Shown here: positions 16,604 through 25,074 of the stretch, piece by piece
Layout of the letters: each line of letters opens with the position of its first letter
How positions within the stretch are numbered: position 1 is the stretch's first letter
From: CAZYLZ01 sp964648335
GTDB lineage: Bacteria; Patescibacteriota; Minisyncoccia; Phycocordibacterales; UBA2100
Direction of reading: 5' to 3'
Assembly: GCA_964648335.1 (NCBI GenBank)
Contig: CAZYLZ010000002.1
Coordinates: 28,323 to 92,322 of the forward strand
DNA length: 64,000 nucleotides
Notes under the pieces: model-generated
What the model saw: only the letters and a program-made list of their open reading frames with translations
What the model was told of the DNA's origin: nothing
The model's database searches: none
Position numbers and translations under genes: made by a program

Positions 16604-16632
16604 AAAAGACCCGAGCAGTGCTCGGGTCTTTT
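16604..16632. terminator. Rho-independent terminator, bidirectional
   Basis: AAAAGACCCGAGC pairs with GCTCGGGTCTTTT around AGT, followed by more T. It lies between convergent genes. Confidence 0.82.
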
Positions 16633-16638
16633 TCATGT

Positions 16639-17163
16639 TCAAACAGGACAAACCGGCGGCTTATCTATAGCGCGCGCGAGGTTAAATGCCGATAGTGCAA
16701 GGAGCCCCAGACCCAGATAGCCAATCTCGGCGCCGCGGTAGGGTAAGAGCGTCACGATGCCGATACCACCGGCGTTGGCCGCAAGCGACCAGGCAAGTAT
16801 CGATCCACATGCGGCACAGCCAAGCCCGAGCATCCCTGCAAGTGCTGCCCCGAGCGACCCTGCGTATTGCATCTTCGAAGGGAGTGCACGGTTCATTCGT
16901 ATAAAAAAGAGCGTGAGCGTGCTCGAAAGGCTAAGCAAAAGCGCGAACAAAAGGGGATACCAAGCCGTCTGAAGGTCGATATCGACGAGAGAAGATACGA
17001 AATAGGGACCGAGTATCGCAGCTGCCGCGGCAAGCGACCCTGACTCGGTGGCTACGGCGTAGACAAGACGCGCATTCGGTACCCATATCGAGAGTGCATA
17101 GAACACGACCGAGAGTGTGATCAATATAAGCCAGGTCGATCGGCGAGAGAATGCGCGTCGCAT
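16639..17163 (-). CDS. Multi-pass membrane protein with GCAACGS motif, unknown
   Basis: 174 residues, about five helices. The motif GLGCAACGSILAW places a CxxC pair inside a helix, suggesting metal or thiol chemistry in the membrane; no family named. On the minus strand a TATACT box (17171-17176) ends 7 bases before the ATG, indicating a leaderless transcript. Confidence 0.62.
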   Translation of the reverse strand: MRRAFSRRSTWLILITLSVVFYALSIWVPNARLVYAVATESGSLAAAAAILGPYFVSSLVDIDLQTAWYPLLFALLLSLSSTLTLFFIRMNRALPSKMQYAGSLGAALAGMLGLGCAACGSILAWSLAANAGGIGIVTLLPYRGAEIGYLGLGLLALSAFNLARAIDKPPVCPV

Positions 17164-17176
17164 GCAAAAAAGTATA

Positions 17177-18904
17177 TCAGCCCGTACGGGGCTGCGGATC
17201 CGACTTCGCTATGCAATAAAGCTCGTTGGCGAAAGTGGATACGAAGAAGTTCTTGGTCGCAGGATTGTAAGCTGGACGGTTGGTTATGCGTTCGGTTGCC
17301 CTAAATACCGAACGCACGCTCCCGGTTGCAGGATCGAGCTCGGTTAGTCTCCCGGAATTAGCGCCGATATAGAGGCTGCCTTCAATGAGTACCGGAGAGG
17401 CGAATATGCGGGCTGCCGCATCCCATTTCCACAGCACTTTTGCCGAACGAGGATCGAGGCAGTAGAGATTCTTGTCCAGGCACGACACGAACACTTTTCC
17501 GTCATGTACAAGCGGCGTCGAAAAGAAGCCTGCTTCCGCCCCGAAACCAGCACGGAGGCTACCGCTTTTACGATCGATGAACAGTACCGTGCCGTGGGTG
17601 TTGGCTGCGACTAGTGTGTCGGACGACGGATCGTATGCGAGCGATCCTTTTATGTCGAACGAGCTGAACCCGGAATCGAGTTCGGCTTCCGTAGGCCTCC
17701 CAGTCTGATGTTTCCATTTGAGATGGCCAGTCTGTGCGTCGAAAAGATATACAGCCCCGTCGTTGCTTCCTATCGCGACCTCGTTATGAGCCGCAAGATA
17801 GAGCGGTGTTGCGTGTGTGTAGCAGGGCATATCGGTGTAGCTCCAACGTTTGGCGCCTGTTGCGGCATCGAGCGCGACGATACCACCGCGCTTTCTCCAG
17901 AGTCCGAACTCGAGTCCAATGAAGATGACCGTCCCATCTTCATTTGCAATCGGCGACGAGCCGACCCAATCAGCTTCGAGATACACCCATTTCTTTTTTC
18001 CGGTTTTGACGTCGAGCGCGTAGACATTGCCGTCGTATGACCCGAAGCAGACGGTATCGCCGATCACGAGCGGGGAAGAGAATATACCCTTGCCCGAAGC
18101 GCTCGATCCGGACCTGAATGACCAAGCTACCGATCCGTCCGCTTGGTTGAGGGCCCAAAGGATTCCGGTGTCGGATCCGATATAGACACGCTCTGTATCG
18201 ATAGCAGGATCCGATTTAGGTACGACATGCTGGTAGCTCGGGTTGTTGCTCGCGAACTTCCACAATACCTCGTACGAAGGACCAGGTAGGTGAGCGTGCT
18301 CGTGTTTCGGTGGGCTCACCCTGAGTTCTTTCGCAAAATCATCAAGCACGAAGGCTGATCGTACCGCGATGCCTTTGCTCGTGAGACCTGCATAAGCCCC
18401 TGTGTCGCGAAACCTGAGTATCGTCCATACTCCCGACACGGTATGCCCGAGCCTCTCGAGGATCTCGACCTGGCGAAGAATCGATTCTCCGGTGTTCATG
18501 AGGTCGTCTACCAGGATGATTGGACGATTGGGCACGAGCGTGCCTTCGATCATCTGCATAAGCCCGTCGCGCTTGCGGGATTTTCTAACGAAAAAACCGC
18601 TCATATCAGCGCGTCCCGAATCGAATCCTCTGGCGACGATTGCGGCAACGACGGGTATAGCTCCGCTTTCAAGGCCTCCAATCTGGACCGGACCCATATC
18701 GGTATGTGTCTCCCAGAATAGGGTAGCGATATCGCTCATCGACTCGCCGTCGAGAGAGAACTTGCGGAGATCGAACAGCCACCCGTCGTCGCGCACTGTG
18801 CCGTTCTTTCGCGATATCTTTGCTGTATCCGAGGTAACAAACGCACGGCTTATAATTGCAGATTTGAGGCGTTCGGCTGCGGCTTTGGCATCGGTAGATG
18901 TCAT
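17177..18904 (-). CDS. Phosphoribosyltransferase fused to an eight-bladed PQQ-like beta-propeller
   Basis: 575 residues. Residues about 1-195 form an orotate-type PRTase domain: the PRPP loop is ILVDDLMNTGESI and GGLESGAIPVVAAI matches the PyrE core. Residues about 215-570 hold eight propeller blades of the VYIGSDTGILWALNQADGSV type. PyrE makes OMP from orotate and PRPP; here the propeller may be a sensor or scaffold. Two starts compete; MTSTDAK (18904) is chosen because TATCAT (18912-18917) ends 7 bases upstream. The fusion is not one I know from characterised enzymes. It has no signal peptide, so the propeller is cytosolic, unlike most PQQ propellers. Confidence 0.8.
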   Translation of the reverse strand: MTSTDAKAAAERLKSAIISRAFVTSDTAKISRKNGTVRDDGWLFDLRKFSLDGESMSDIATLFWETHTDMGPVQIGGLESGAIPVVAAIVARGFDSGRADMSGFFVRKSRKRDGLMQMIEGTLVPNRPIILVDDLMNTGESILRQVEILERLGHTVSGVWTILRFRDTGAYAGLTSKGIAVRSAFVLDDFAKELRVSPPKHEHAHLPGPSYEVLWKFASNNPSYQHVVPKSDPAIDTERVYIGSDTGILWALNQADGSVAWSFRSGSSASGKGIFSSPLVIGDTVCFGSYDGNVYALDVKTGKKKWVYLEADWVGSSPIANEDGTVIFIGLEFGLWRKRGGIVALDAATGAKRWSYTDMPCYTHATPLYLAAHNEVAIGSNDGAVYLFDAQTGHLKWKHQTGRPTEAELDSGFSSFDIKGSLAYDPSSDTLVAANTHGTVLFIDRKSGSLRAGFGAEAGFFSTPLVHDGKVFVSCLDKNLYCLDPRSAKVLWKWDAAARIFASPVLIEGSLYIGANSGRLTELDPATGSVRSVFRATERITNRPAYNPATKNFFVSTFANELYCIAKSDPQPRTG

Positions 18905-18936
18905 AGAGCGCATGATACACTAGCGGAATATCGCGT

Positions 18937-20232
18937 ATGACCGCACTGAGCAAACGTATCTTCGATTCCGATATCGAGCAGAAACTCATCCGCTGGTACC
19001 GTCGCATCTTCTCGGTACACGAGCTTGAAGAAAGTACCGTCTTACAGTTCGTTTTCGGAGCGACACTCCTATCGCACCTGATCACGTTTTCACAGTGGAG
19101 TTCCTCTACTATGACCACCGTCGACGCGTACCAGAATGGCATGCATCTCTGCTGGCCCTATTTCCAGGGCTGCGGGAGGCTTTTGTGGCTCCATACGCTG
19201 CCCGAAGGGTATTCGCAGCCCACCTTGTACATGATCTTCTTCGGGCTCTTTCTCTTCATTGCCTACTGCATGTACCGGAAGGATTGGCTCATGGCGCATA
19301 TCGTTCTCGTTCCTGCATTTTTATGGCACACATATGTGATATTCGTCCTTACGCAGGCGATGACCGGCAATTACGAGTACTACCTCTTTGTCTTCACCGG
19401 GATCTTGCTGTTCTTGCCGCATAAGGAGTATTTTCTCAAGCTCTCGGTCGTCTCGTTCTATGTTATGTCGACCATGGCCAAGATCCACGAAGCGTGGATT
19501 CTCGGCACCTATTTTTCGGCGCTCAAGACAGGACTTCCGCTGTTCCCAGACTGGTCGATACCGCTTCTTACCAATACGGTCATCTTCATGGAGATGGTCG
19601 GATCGTGGTTTCTTATGTCGAGGCGATGGCAGCTTCAGCGCTCCGTACTGGCGTTCTTCGTGTTCTTCCATCTCTATTCGGGCATCATCGTCGGTTTTCG
19701 ATACCCTACTATCGTGCTTCCTACGATGTTTATCCTCTTCGGACCGCTCTACCGTCATACGGCTCCTCCCTCTACGCGGCGTTCGATAGCGGGTTGGTTG
19801 TGCATCGCGCTCCTTTTCACCATACAGTGCGTACCGAAGCTCATCCCGGGAGACGAGAAGCTCACACTTGAGGGAAATATGTACGGCCTCTACATGTTTG
19901 AATCCAATCACCAGTGTGTGTCCCAGGCGACCGTCCACCGCGCCGACGGCACGACAGAGAACCTTCGTGACGAGAGTACGTCGGCCCGCGATCGTTGCGA
20001 CCCGTACAGCTACTGGTTCCGGATACATACGCTCTGCAGTAGGGACGAGAGCATCGACCATGTTGCTTGGACGTTCGACCATTCGATAAACGGCGGACCC
20101 TTCCTTCGTATCGTCGATGTGCAAGACGCCTGCATCCTCAAGTACCATCCGTTCAGACACAACGAATGGATTATGACCGAGAAAGATGCTCCCGAGATGA
20201 GGGGGCATCCGGTCGAGAATATCTATATATGA
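18937..20232 (+). CDS. HTTM-domain membrane protein (gamma-carboxylase-like fold)
   Basis: 431 residues. About eight helices up to residue 310, then a soluble C-terminal part with cysteines. The segment MAKIHEAWILGTYFSALKTGLPLFPDW matches the core of HTTM proteins, relatives of vitamin-K-dependent gamma-glutamyl carboxylase. Most bacterial HTTM proteins are uncharacterised. The gene overlaps the next by ATGA. No SD. Confidence 0.75.
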   Translation: MTALSKRIFDSDIEQKLIRWYRRIFSVHELEESTVLQFVFGATLLSHLITFSQWSSSTMTTVDAYQNGMHLCWPYFQGCGRLLWLHTLPEGYSQPTLYMIFFGLFLFIAYCMYRKDWLMAHIVLVPAFLWHTYVIFVLTQAMTGNYEYYLFVFTGILLFLPHKEYFLKLSVVSFYVMSTMAKIHEAWILGTYFSALKTGLPLFPDWSIPLLTNTVIFMEMVGSWFLMSRRWQLQRSVLAFFVFFHLYSGIIVGFRYPTIVLPTMFILFGPLYRHTAPPSTRRSIAGWLCIALLFTIQCVPKLIPGDEKLTLEGNMYGLYMFESNHQCVSQATVHRADGTTENLRDESTSARDRCDPYSYWFRIHTLCSRDESIDHVAWTFDHSINGGPFLRIVDVQDACILKYHPFRHNEWIMTEKDAPEMRGHPVENIYI

Positions 20233-20423
20233 ACCAATATACTGACATGATCTACGTTCTCGGAGGACTTGCTGGAAACGAACCGACGCATCTCGGACCG
20301 ATACAGCTCTACCTTCTCGAGTATTTTCCAGCCGCCATGGTGTTCTGGTGGACTGTGCTCGCATGCACGCTCGCAACGGTCATAGCGTTGACCGTTCGGG
20401 ATGTCATTAGGCAGCTCAGATAA
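20229..20423 (+). CDS. Small single-pass membrane protein coupled to the HTTM gene
   Basis: 64 residues, one helix (about 30-55, PAAMVFWWTVLACTLATVIAL) and a short basic tail. Its ATG overlaps the HTTM stop (ATGA), implying translational coupling and perhaps a small subunit. No family recognised. Confidence 0.6.
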   Translation: MNQYTDMIYVLGGLAGNEPTHLGPIQLYLLEYFPAAMVFWWTVLACTLATVIALTVRDVIRQLR

Positions 20424-20481
20424 GGCAGTGTTGTCCACACGAGCATATAATCGCACCGAGTCATCCCGGTATACTGGGCTC

Positions 20482-20955
20482 ATGCTTCCTAATCAGCGTG
20501 GCGTTGCGGCATATGTAGTTGTCTCGATCGTAACGCTTATCGTGACAGCGGCCGTTATCTACCTCACACCGCTCAAAAACATCGCAATCATCGAGCCTTC
20601 GATACTCGACCAGACGCCGCTCGCGTTCAATGCAGAATATACGTCCGATCCGACCCAGTACCTGTTTATCGATGTCCGCCCTTCAGATGCATATAATCGT
20701 GCCCATGCACCCGGCGCTATCAGTATGCCGCTCCATACCCTCTACAACACGCGACACTCGCTCCCTAAGTCGGAAAAGGAGATTGTGCTTATTTGCAACG
20801 AAGGCATCGCTTCCGGCGTTGGGTACCATTATCTGCAGCATTTCGGATTCTTCAATATCCGCCGTATCGGAGGCGGGATGGAGAAATGGATAGCAGATGG
20901 CCTTCCGGTTGAAGGGACGGCAGTGGCACCTACGGGCACTGCATCGACGCCATAG
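20482..20955 (+). CDS. Membrane-anchored rhodanese-domain protein
   Basis: 157 residues. One N-terminal helix (about 10-28) and an exported rhodanese domain: FIDVRPSDAYNRAHAPGAIS and the active-site loop LICNEGIASG with the catalytic Cys, ending in GGMEKWIADGLPVEG. Rhodaneses carry persulfide sulfur. TATACT (20470-20475) ends 6 bases before the ATG. Confidence 0.87.
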   Translation: MLPNQRGVAAYVVVSIVTLIVTAAVIYLTPLKNIAIIEPSILDQTPLAFNAEYTSDPTQYLFIDVRPSDAYNRAHAPGAISMPLHTLYNTRHSLPKSEKEIVLICNEGIASGVGYHYLQHFGFFNIRRIGGGMEKWIADGLPVEGTAVAPTGTASTP

Positions 20956-20983
20956 CAACCCGTAGTTCGGGTATACTTACGAC

Positions 20984-21262
20984 ATGGAAGCTTTCCTTAA
21001 ACGTTCTCTCAAACTAATCTCGTACAGCGCGCTTGCGCTTGCTGGTGTCGTTGCGTCGGGTGTGTGGCACGACGCGGGACAGAAATCGGGTCATACGGTG
21101 ACCCGCAAAGAAGAGATTAAGAACTCCTTGTTTGCCGGTATCGCTCATGCTGATGCGCCATGCAGCGGTTACGGATGTGCCTCCTTGTTCGGAACTTCGG
21201 GAGGAGGAGGAGATGGGGGAGGTGATTGCGGTGATGGGGGAGGTGGGGACGACTGCAATTAA
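20984..21262 (+). CDS. Small exported Gly/Asp/Cys-rich protein
   Basis: 92 residues. A hydrophobic segment (about 12-27) precedes a polar stretch and a C-terminal tail of Gly, Asp and Cys (GGGGDGGGDCGDGGGGDDC). Similar Gly-Cys tails occur in small CPR proteins near secretion genes; function unknown. TATACT (20972-20977) ends 6 bases before the ATG: leaderless. Confidence 0.6.
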   Translation: MEAFLKRSLKLISYSALALAGVVASGVWHDAGQKSGHTVTRKEEIKNSLFAGIAHADAPCSGYGCASLFGTSGGGGDGGGDCGDGGGGDDCN

Positions 21263-21299
21263 TCGGTATCTGTCCAATCCTTATTTTTCATAGAGCTGC

Positions 21300-22451
21300 A
21301 TGGATACACAAAACCCCAATTTGATGGCAAAAAAGATGGTGTTGATTATCGTCCCCGGCATAGTACTCGGGGTATTGTTGTATGCAGGATACCTCTGGAA
21401 CCAAAGAGCAACTGTGCCAGAGGTCTCTGACTTGCCGCCGATTGAAGCAAATGCTCATAATGGGCTTTCGTACCAAAATTTACTCGAGAACAGTATCTCG
21501 TTCGCTCGCGCGGTTCAGTACGCGAAGGACCGAAATTTCGCTCTCGCACGCGAGTATTACGAGAAGGCGAAACTCGAGACGACCGATCCGACCGCACAGG
21601 GCATCATCATGTTCCAAATGGCGATACTCACGGGCGACGAAGGGAAGTACCTTGAGTCGATCGATGCCCTCAAAGAGATAATCGCTAAGGCCGACGTAAC
21701 CTCGCCGGTCACGCGGGCATACGCCTTTCTCGAGATGGGTCTTTTGTTCTATAAATATGCCGACAATGCCATTACTGATCGTATCTTCGCGGGCGATGTC
21801 TATTACAAGAAGCTCCGCGACGACGATGTGAAGGTCACCTACCGGCATCTCTTCGAGGAGTCTGCGCGCCTGTATCCGTTGTCGCTCTCGGAGCTGCGCA
21901 TCGCTGATTGGTACGTGAACGAAATAACGCTGGCCGAGAAGGGAGAGAAGGTGCTCGATCCGGTTAAGCGGCCTGAGTACGAGAAAATAATCGGAGACTC
22001 GCTCATCGCTGCCGACGCAGATCTTGTGCGTATCCAGAATCTTCCGAGCGAATACGCTCGCTACGGATTGCCGGCACTCTTGCGTAAGGCAATCATCGTC
22101 GGGAAGCTGAATGCCATCGGTAATGGCAGTTTGGGGCCGGTGGAAGCAGTCTTCGATAAGGCGCTCAATGCCTATGCTACGCGCCCTGGTGCCGACGGCT
22201 ACGTCCGCTACCACTATGCCGACGCGCTCTCGAACCAGCCCGGGGAGATTCCTGTGGCTAAGATACGCACACTCTTGAGTCCGCTTTACGATCAGAAGGA
22301 GGTCTACAAGACGTCGTCGGTACTATCGTTTCTCAAGAACGAACGTGCAAACGTGCTTAACGTCAAGAAGGATATAGTGAAGCTCGCAAAAATCGATCCC
22401 AAGTTCAAGGAGCTCCTCATGTCCTATGGCTGGAAGTCGAGTGACTTCTAG
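21300..22451 (+). CDS. Membrane-anchored helical repeat (TPR-like) protein
   Basis: 383 residues. One N-terminal helix (about 11-30) followed by alpha-helical repeats such as ARAVQYAKDRNFALAREYYEKAK and YLESIDALKEIIAKA. It lies 13 bases before the dsbA-like gene, probably one transcript. Likely a scaffold on the outer face of the membrane; partner unknown. Confidence 0.65.
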   Translation: MDTQNPNLMAKKMVLIIVPGIVLGVLLYAGYLWNQRATVPEVSDLPPIEANAHNGLSYQNLLENSISFARAVQYAKDRNFALAREYYEKAKLETTDPTAQGIIMFQMAILTGDEGKYLESIDALKEIIAKADVTSPVTRAYAFLEMGLLFYKYADNAITDRIFAGDVYYKKLRDDDVKVTYRHLFEESARLYPLSLSELRIADWYVNEITLAEKGEKVLDPVKRPEYEKIIGDSLIAADADLVRIQNLPSEYARYGLPALLRKAIIVGKLNAIGNGSLGPVEAVFDKALNAYATRPGADGYVRYHYADALSNQPGEIPVAKIRTLLSPLYDQKEVYKTSSVLSFLKNERANVLNVKKDIVKLAKIDPKFKELLMSYGWKSSDF

Positions 22452-22464
22452 ACCTGATCCTCCT

Positions 22465-23178
22465 ATGAAAAAACTCATATCGTCTTTGCCAGCCTCGGCA
22501 GCGCCCTGGCGTCTCTGGGGTGCCATTCTCATACTTGCTGTCATGACGACTCTCGCAGCATTCTCGTATATGCGCATCGAGGCACCAAAGGTACAAACAG
22601 GAACGTCAGCTGTCGGGGGAGTGGGAGATCAGCGTGACCATGTACTCGGCGAAGCAGCAGCTGACGTCAGGGTCATACTCTATTCAGACACCGAGTGCCC
22701 GTTCTGCAACAGCTTCCATGACTATTCTCTGCCGAAGATCCTCGACGAGTACGGCTCACGGGTCGCGGTGGTGTACCGACACTATCCAATCGTAACCTTA
22801 CATCCCAATGCACGCATCGAGGCAGATGCGACCGAGTGCGCGTATGAGCAAAAGGGGCATGAGGGTTTTTGGGCGCTCCTCGATGCGCTCTATACCGCTA
22901 TCGACAAAGAGAACACGTTCGATATCGCCCAGATACCCCAGCTGGCTCAGGAGGTCGGACTCGATCCGGTACGTCTCGAGAAATGCATTGATTCCGGGCA
23001 GGGCGATGTCTGGGTGAAGAAAAACATGGATCAAGCGACGACCGTGGGCGTCTACAAGACACCTACGGTGTATGTCGAGAACGTACAGACTGGTAAGAGC
23101 GTGCTCATTGCTGGTGCCGGCTTTACGGCGACCAAAGCTGCTATCCAACTGCTTCTGACGCAAGTATCAGTCCAATAG
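22465..23178 (+). CDS. DsbA-family thiol-disulfide oxidoreductase, membrane anchored
   Basis: 237 residues. N-terminal helix (about 15-36), then a thioredoxin fold with an inserted helical domain. The active site is ECPFC (CPFC as in many DsbA/DsbG-like proteins of CPR) and the cis-Pro loop is YKTPTVYV. It would oxidise or isomerise disulfides outside the membrane, useful for the many cysteine-containing exported proteins here. The MKKLIS start avoids overlap with the previous gene. Confidence 0.88.
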   Translation: MKKLISSLPASAAPWRLWGAILILAVMTTLAAFSYMRIEAPKVQTGTSAVGGVGDQRDHVLGEAAADVRVILYSDTECPFCNSFHDYSLPKILDEYGSRVAVVYRHYPIVTLHPNARIEADATECAYEQKGHEGFWALLDALYTAIDKENTFDIAQIPQLAQEVGLDPVRLEKCIDSGQGDVWVKKNMDQATTVGVYKTPTVYVENVQTGKSVLIAGAGFTATKAAIQLLLTQVSVQ

Positions 23179-23192
23179 CATCTGCGAGCTTC

Positions 23193-24362
23193 TTATAAGT
23201 GCCGAGCGATGGTTTCTGCGATGATGCGGTAACCTCCTACTATAGGGTGCCCGTTGTTGATGCGTTCGTAAAGCGGAATCGACTTATTGAGTTCAATCGC
23301 CATATCGCGAAGTGGAAATACGCAATCGATCTTTTCTGTAATGCAAAAATCAGTAACCGCCGATGAGAGGTTTCGTTCGGCCCATTCGTACTCTTCGAAG
23401 CCGGGTATGGTAGTACTCGCCATTCGCGCAGATTCGAGATAGACCATTTCCTTTGTCGGTATAAATACAATCAAAAGCTGTGCACCGGCCTCCTTTGTTC
23501 CGTCATGCATCTCGCGTAAGAAAGATTTGGTGAGCCTCCATCCCTCCTTTGTTGTCGCGTTGGTGAGGTCGACTGCGGGGTATCGATATGACGGCGAAAG
23601 TATCGTTCCGGTGATACCCTCGAGACGGATTCCGAGGCCCGGATGGCTCTGGAGAAGCGTATCGAATCGATTTTTCCTTTCCTCAGGAGTTTCTCCCAGA
23701 GGCGATTGCCACCATGCGTATGCGAAGTCTGCATCGAGTATCTCGAAGATCCTGCTGTATCCACGGGCTATCTGTCTGAACCTGGTGAACTTGTTCCAAA
23801 AAGAACCCGGAGCGTACCCATCGTCGAGCGCGATGCTCGTATCGATGAGTGTGTCAGTGATATCTGTTGAATACACAAACGAAGAATCACGGTACGGCGT
23901 CCAGTACGCTAATCGATATACTTGATCAACAGAACCCAATAGATCGTTTCCGGCGTACAAGCCTACTACCACCGTCTTTGGCTTGAGCGATAGGGCGGTC
24001 GGCAAAAGTGCTCTGTATTGAGCAGGTCCCCAGCCGACATGTGCCAGTTGATACACCGCTTTCCCCGAGATGGTTTCGAGTTGTGCAGGCCACGATTCGA
24101 TTCGAAGTGCCTTGTATCCGAACGTCTGCGAATCACCAATCGCTACTATATCTGCCTGATCGACGGCTTTAAGATTACGAAATCCCCGGCTGTCGTATTC
24201 TCCCCCGGGACGCGCCCGTACGTCGAGAACCGCATCTGATAAGGGTGTATTGGGAGATGGCAACCATATACGTAACAGCACCTCTGACGTCGTTAGTGCA
24301 AGCAGTGCTCCCACAGCAATCGCGAAGTAACGCATCCGACACCGGAGGAGTCTGTGAATCAT
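23193..24362 (-). CDS. SGNH-hydrolase family protein, membrane anchored
   Basis: 389 residues. After an N-terminal helix (about 12-28) the SGNH blocks are visible: GDSQTFGY (block I Ser), GWGPAQY (block II Gly), YAGNDL (block III Asn) and NNGHPIVGGY (block V His). Such enzymes often add or remove acyl groups on surface sugars. Its ATG overlaps the methyltransferase stop (ATGA), so the two are co-translated. Substrate unknown; a carbohydrate role fits the adjacent glycosyltransferase. Confidence 0.78.
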   Translation of the reverse strand: MIHRLLRCRMRYFAIAVGALLALTTSEVLLRIWLPSPNTPLSDAVLDVRARPGGEYDSRGFRNLKAVDQADIVAIGDSQTFGYKALRIESWPAQLETISGKAVYQLAHVGWGPAQYRALLPTALSLKPKTVVVGLYAGNDLLGSVDQVYRLAYWTPYRDSSFVYSTDITDTLIDTSIALDDGYAPGSFWNKFTRFRQIARGYSRIFEILDADFAYAWWQSPLGETPEERKNRFDTLLQSHPGLGIRLEGITGTILSPSYRYPAVDLTNATTKEGWRLTKSFLREMHDGTKEAGAQLLIVFIPTKEMVYLESARMASTTIPGFEEYEWAERNLSSAVTDFCITEKIDCVFPLRDMAIELNKSIPLYERINNGHPIVGGYRIIAETIARHL

Positions 24363-24973
24363 GCTTTTTTTGCTCGCGCCCACACGTGATACGGGAGCTC
24401 AGGTTCGTTCACGAGACTGTGTTCTCCCGGTCGATACTCCACCCAGCTGGCTAGGTTATCGACGACGCACGCGCGGTTTCCCCATGAGCCGGTCTCGATA
24501 TATTCGAGCGGAAAGCCGCCCTCGGCCAAGAGATGCTTGAGTCCGAGTTCTGTCCAGCGACTGCAGTCGACCGGGTCATTGTGAACCCGCACGAGAAACG
24601 GAGTAGACACTAAAAAATACCCCCCTGGCCTGAGCGAATCGTATACATTTTTAACGGCACGATATGGCCAGAACACGTGTTCGAGCACTTGTTCGGCAAT
24701 GACGAGGTCGTATTGCTTGGGCAAAACGTCTTTGCAGAGATCGAAGGCGGGAAAGTGCACAGAATCGTACGACTTGAATCCAAAATCGCTCCAAGCGTTT
24801 CCCGATATCTCCACGGTCTCCAGTGTCTCGACAGGCAGAGCGCGGACGAGCTGCTTTGTCGCGTCATTCATGATGACGCGGCTCCAATTCGTGCGATTTT
24901 CTTTTTTTGCTGTTTTCAGAACAGGCTTAGTTTGGTCATTTCCAAAAGAAAACCCCGGGAACCATGAGTGCAT
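24359..24973 (-). CDS. SAM-dependent methyltransferase (type 11)
   Basis: 204 residues. The core includes YDLVIAEQVLEHVFWPYRAVKNV and LRPGGYFLVSTPFL, the acidic post-motif and late strand of class I methyltransferases. The glycine-rich SAM loop is degenerate (VETLETVEISGNAW). Forms an operon with the SGNH hydrolase; surface glycan or lipid methylation is plausible. Confidence 0.78.
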   Translation of the reverse strand: MHSWFPGFSFGNDQTKPVLKTAKKENRTNWSRVIMNDATKQLVRALPVETLETVEISGNAWSDFGFKSYDSVHFPAFDLCKDVLPKQYDLVIAEQVLEHVFWPYRAVKNVYDSLRPGGYFLVSTPFLVRVHNDPVDCSRWTELGLKHLLAEGGFPLEYIETGSWGNRACVVDNLASWVEYRPGEHSLVNEPELPYHVWARAKKA

Positions 24974-25074
24974 GAGTGGATTCTGTGGGGCGATGATGCT
25001 GTTGTCAATTCGACTTTGTAGAGAGTGATGTTCTCTGGGAGTGACGGTAAACGCTCCGCTGTATACTGGGGGCC

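Noticed and set aside
19321..20376. 351-codon open frame on the minus strand
   Set aside because: Opposite the HTTM gene; Arg/Glu-rich composition typical of antisense shadows; no start signals.
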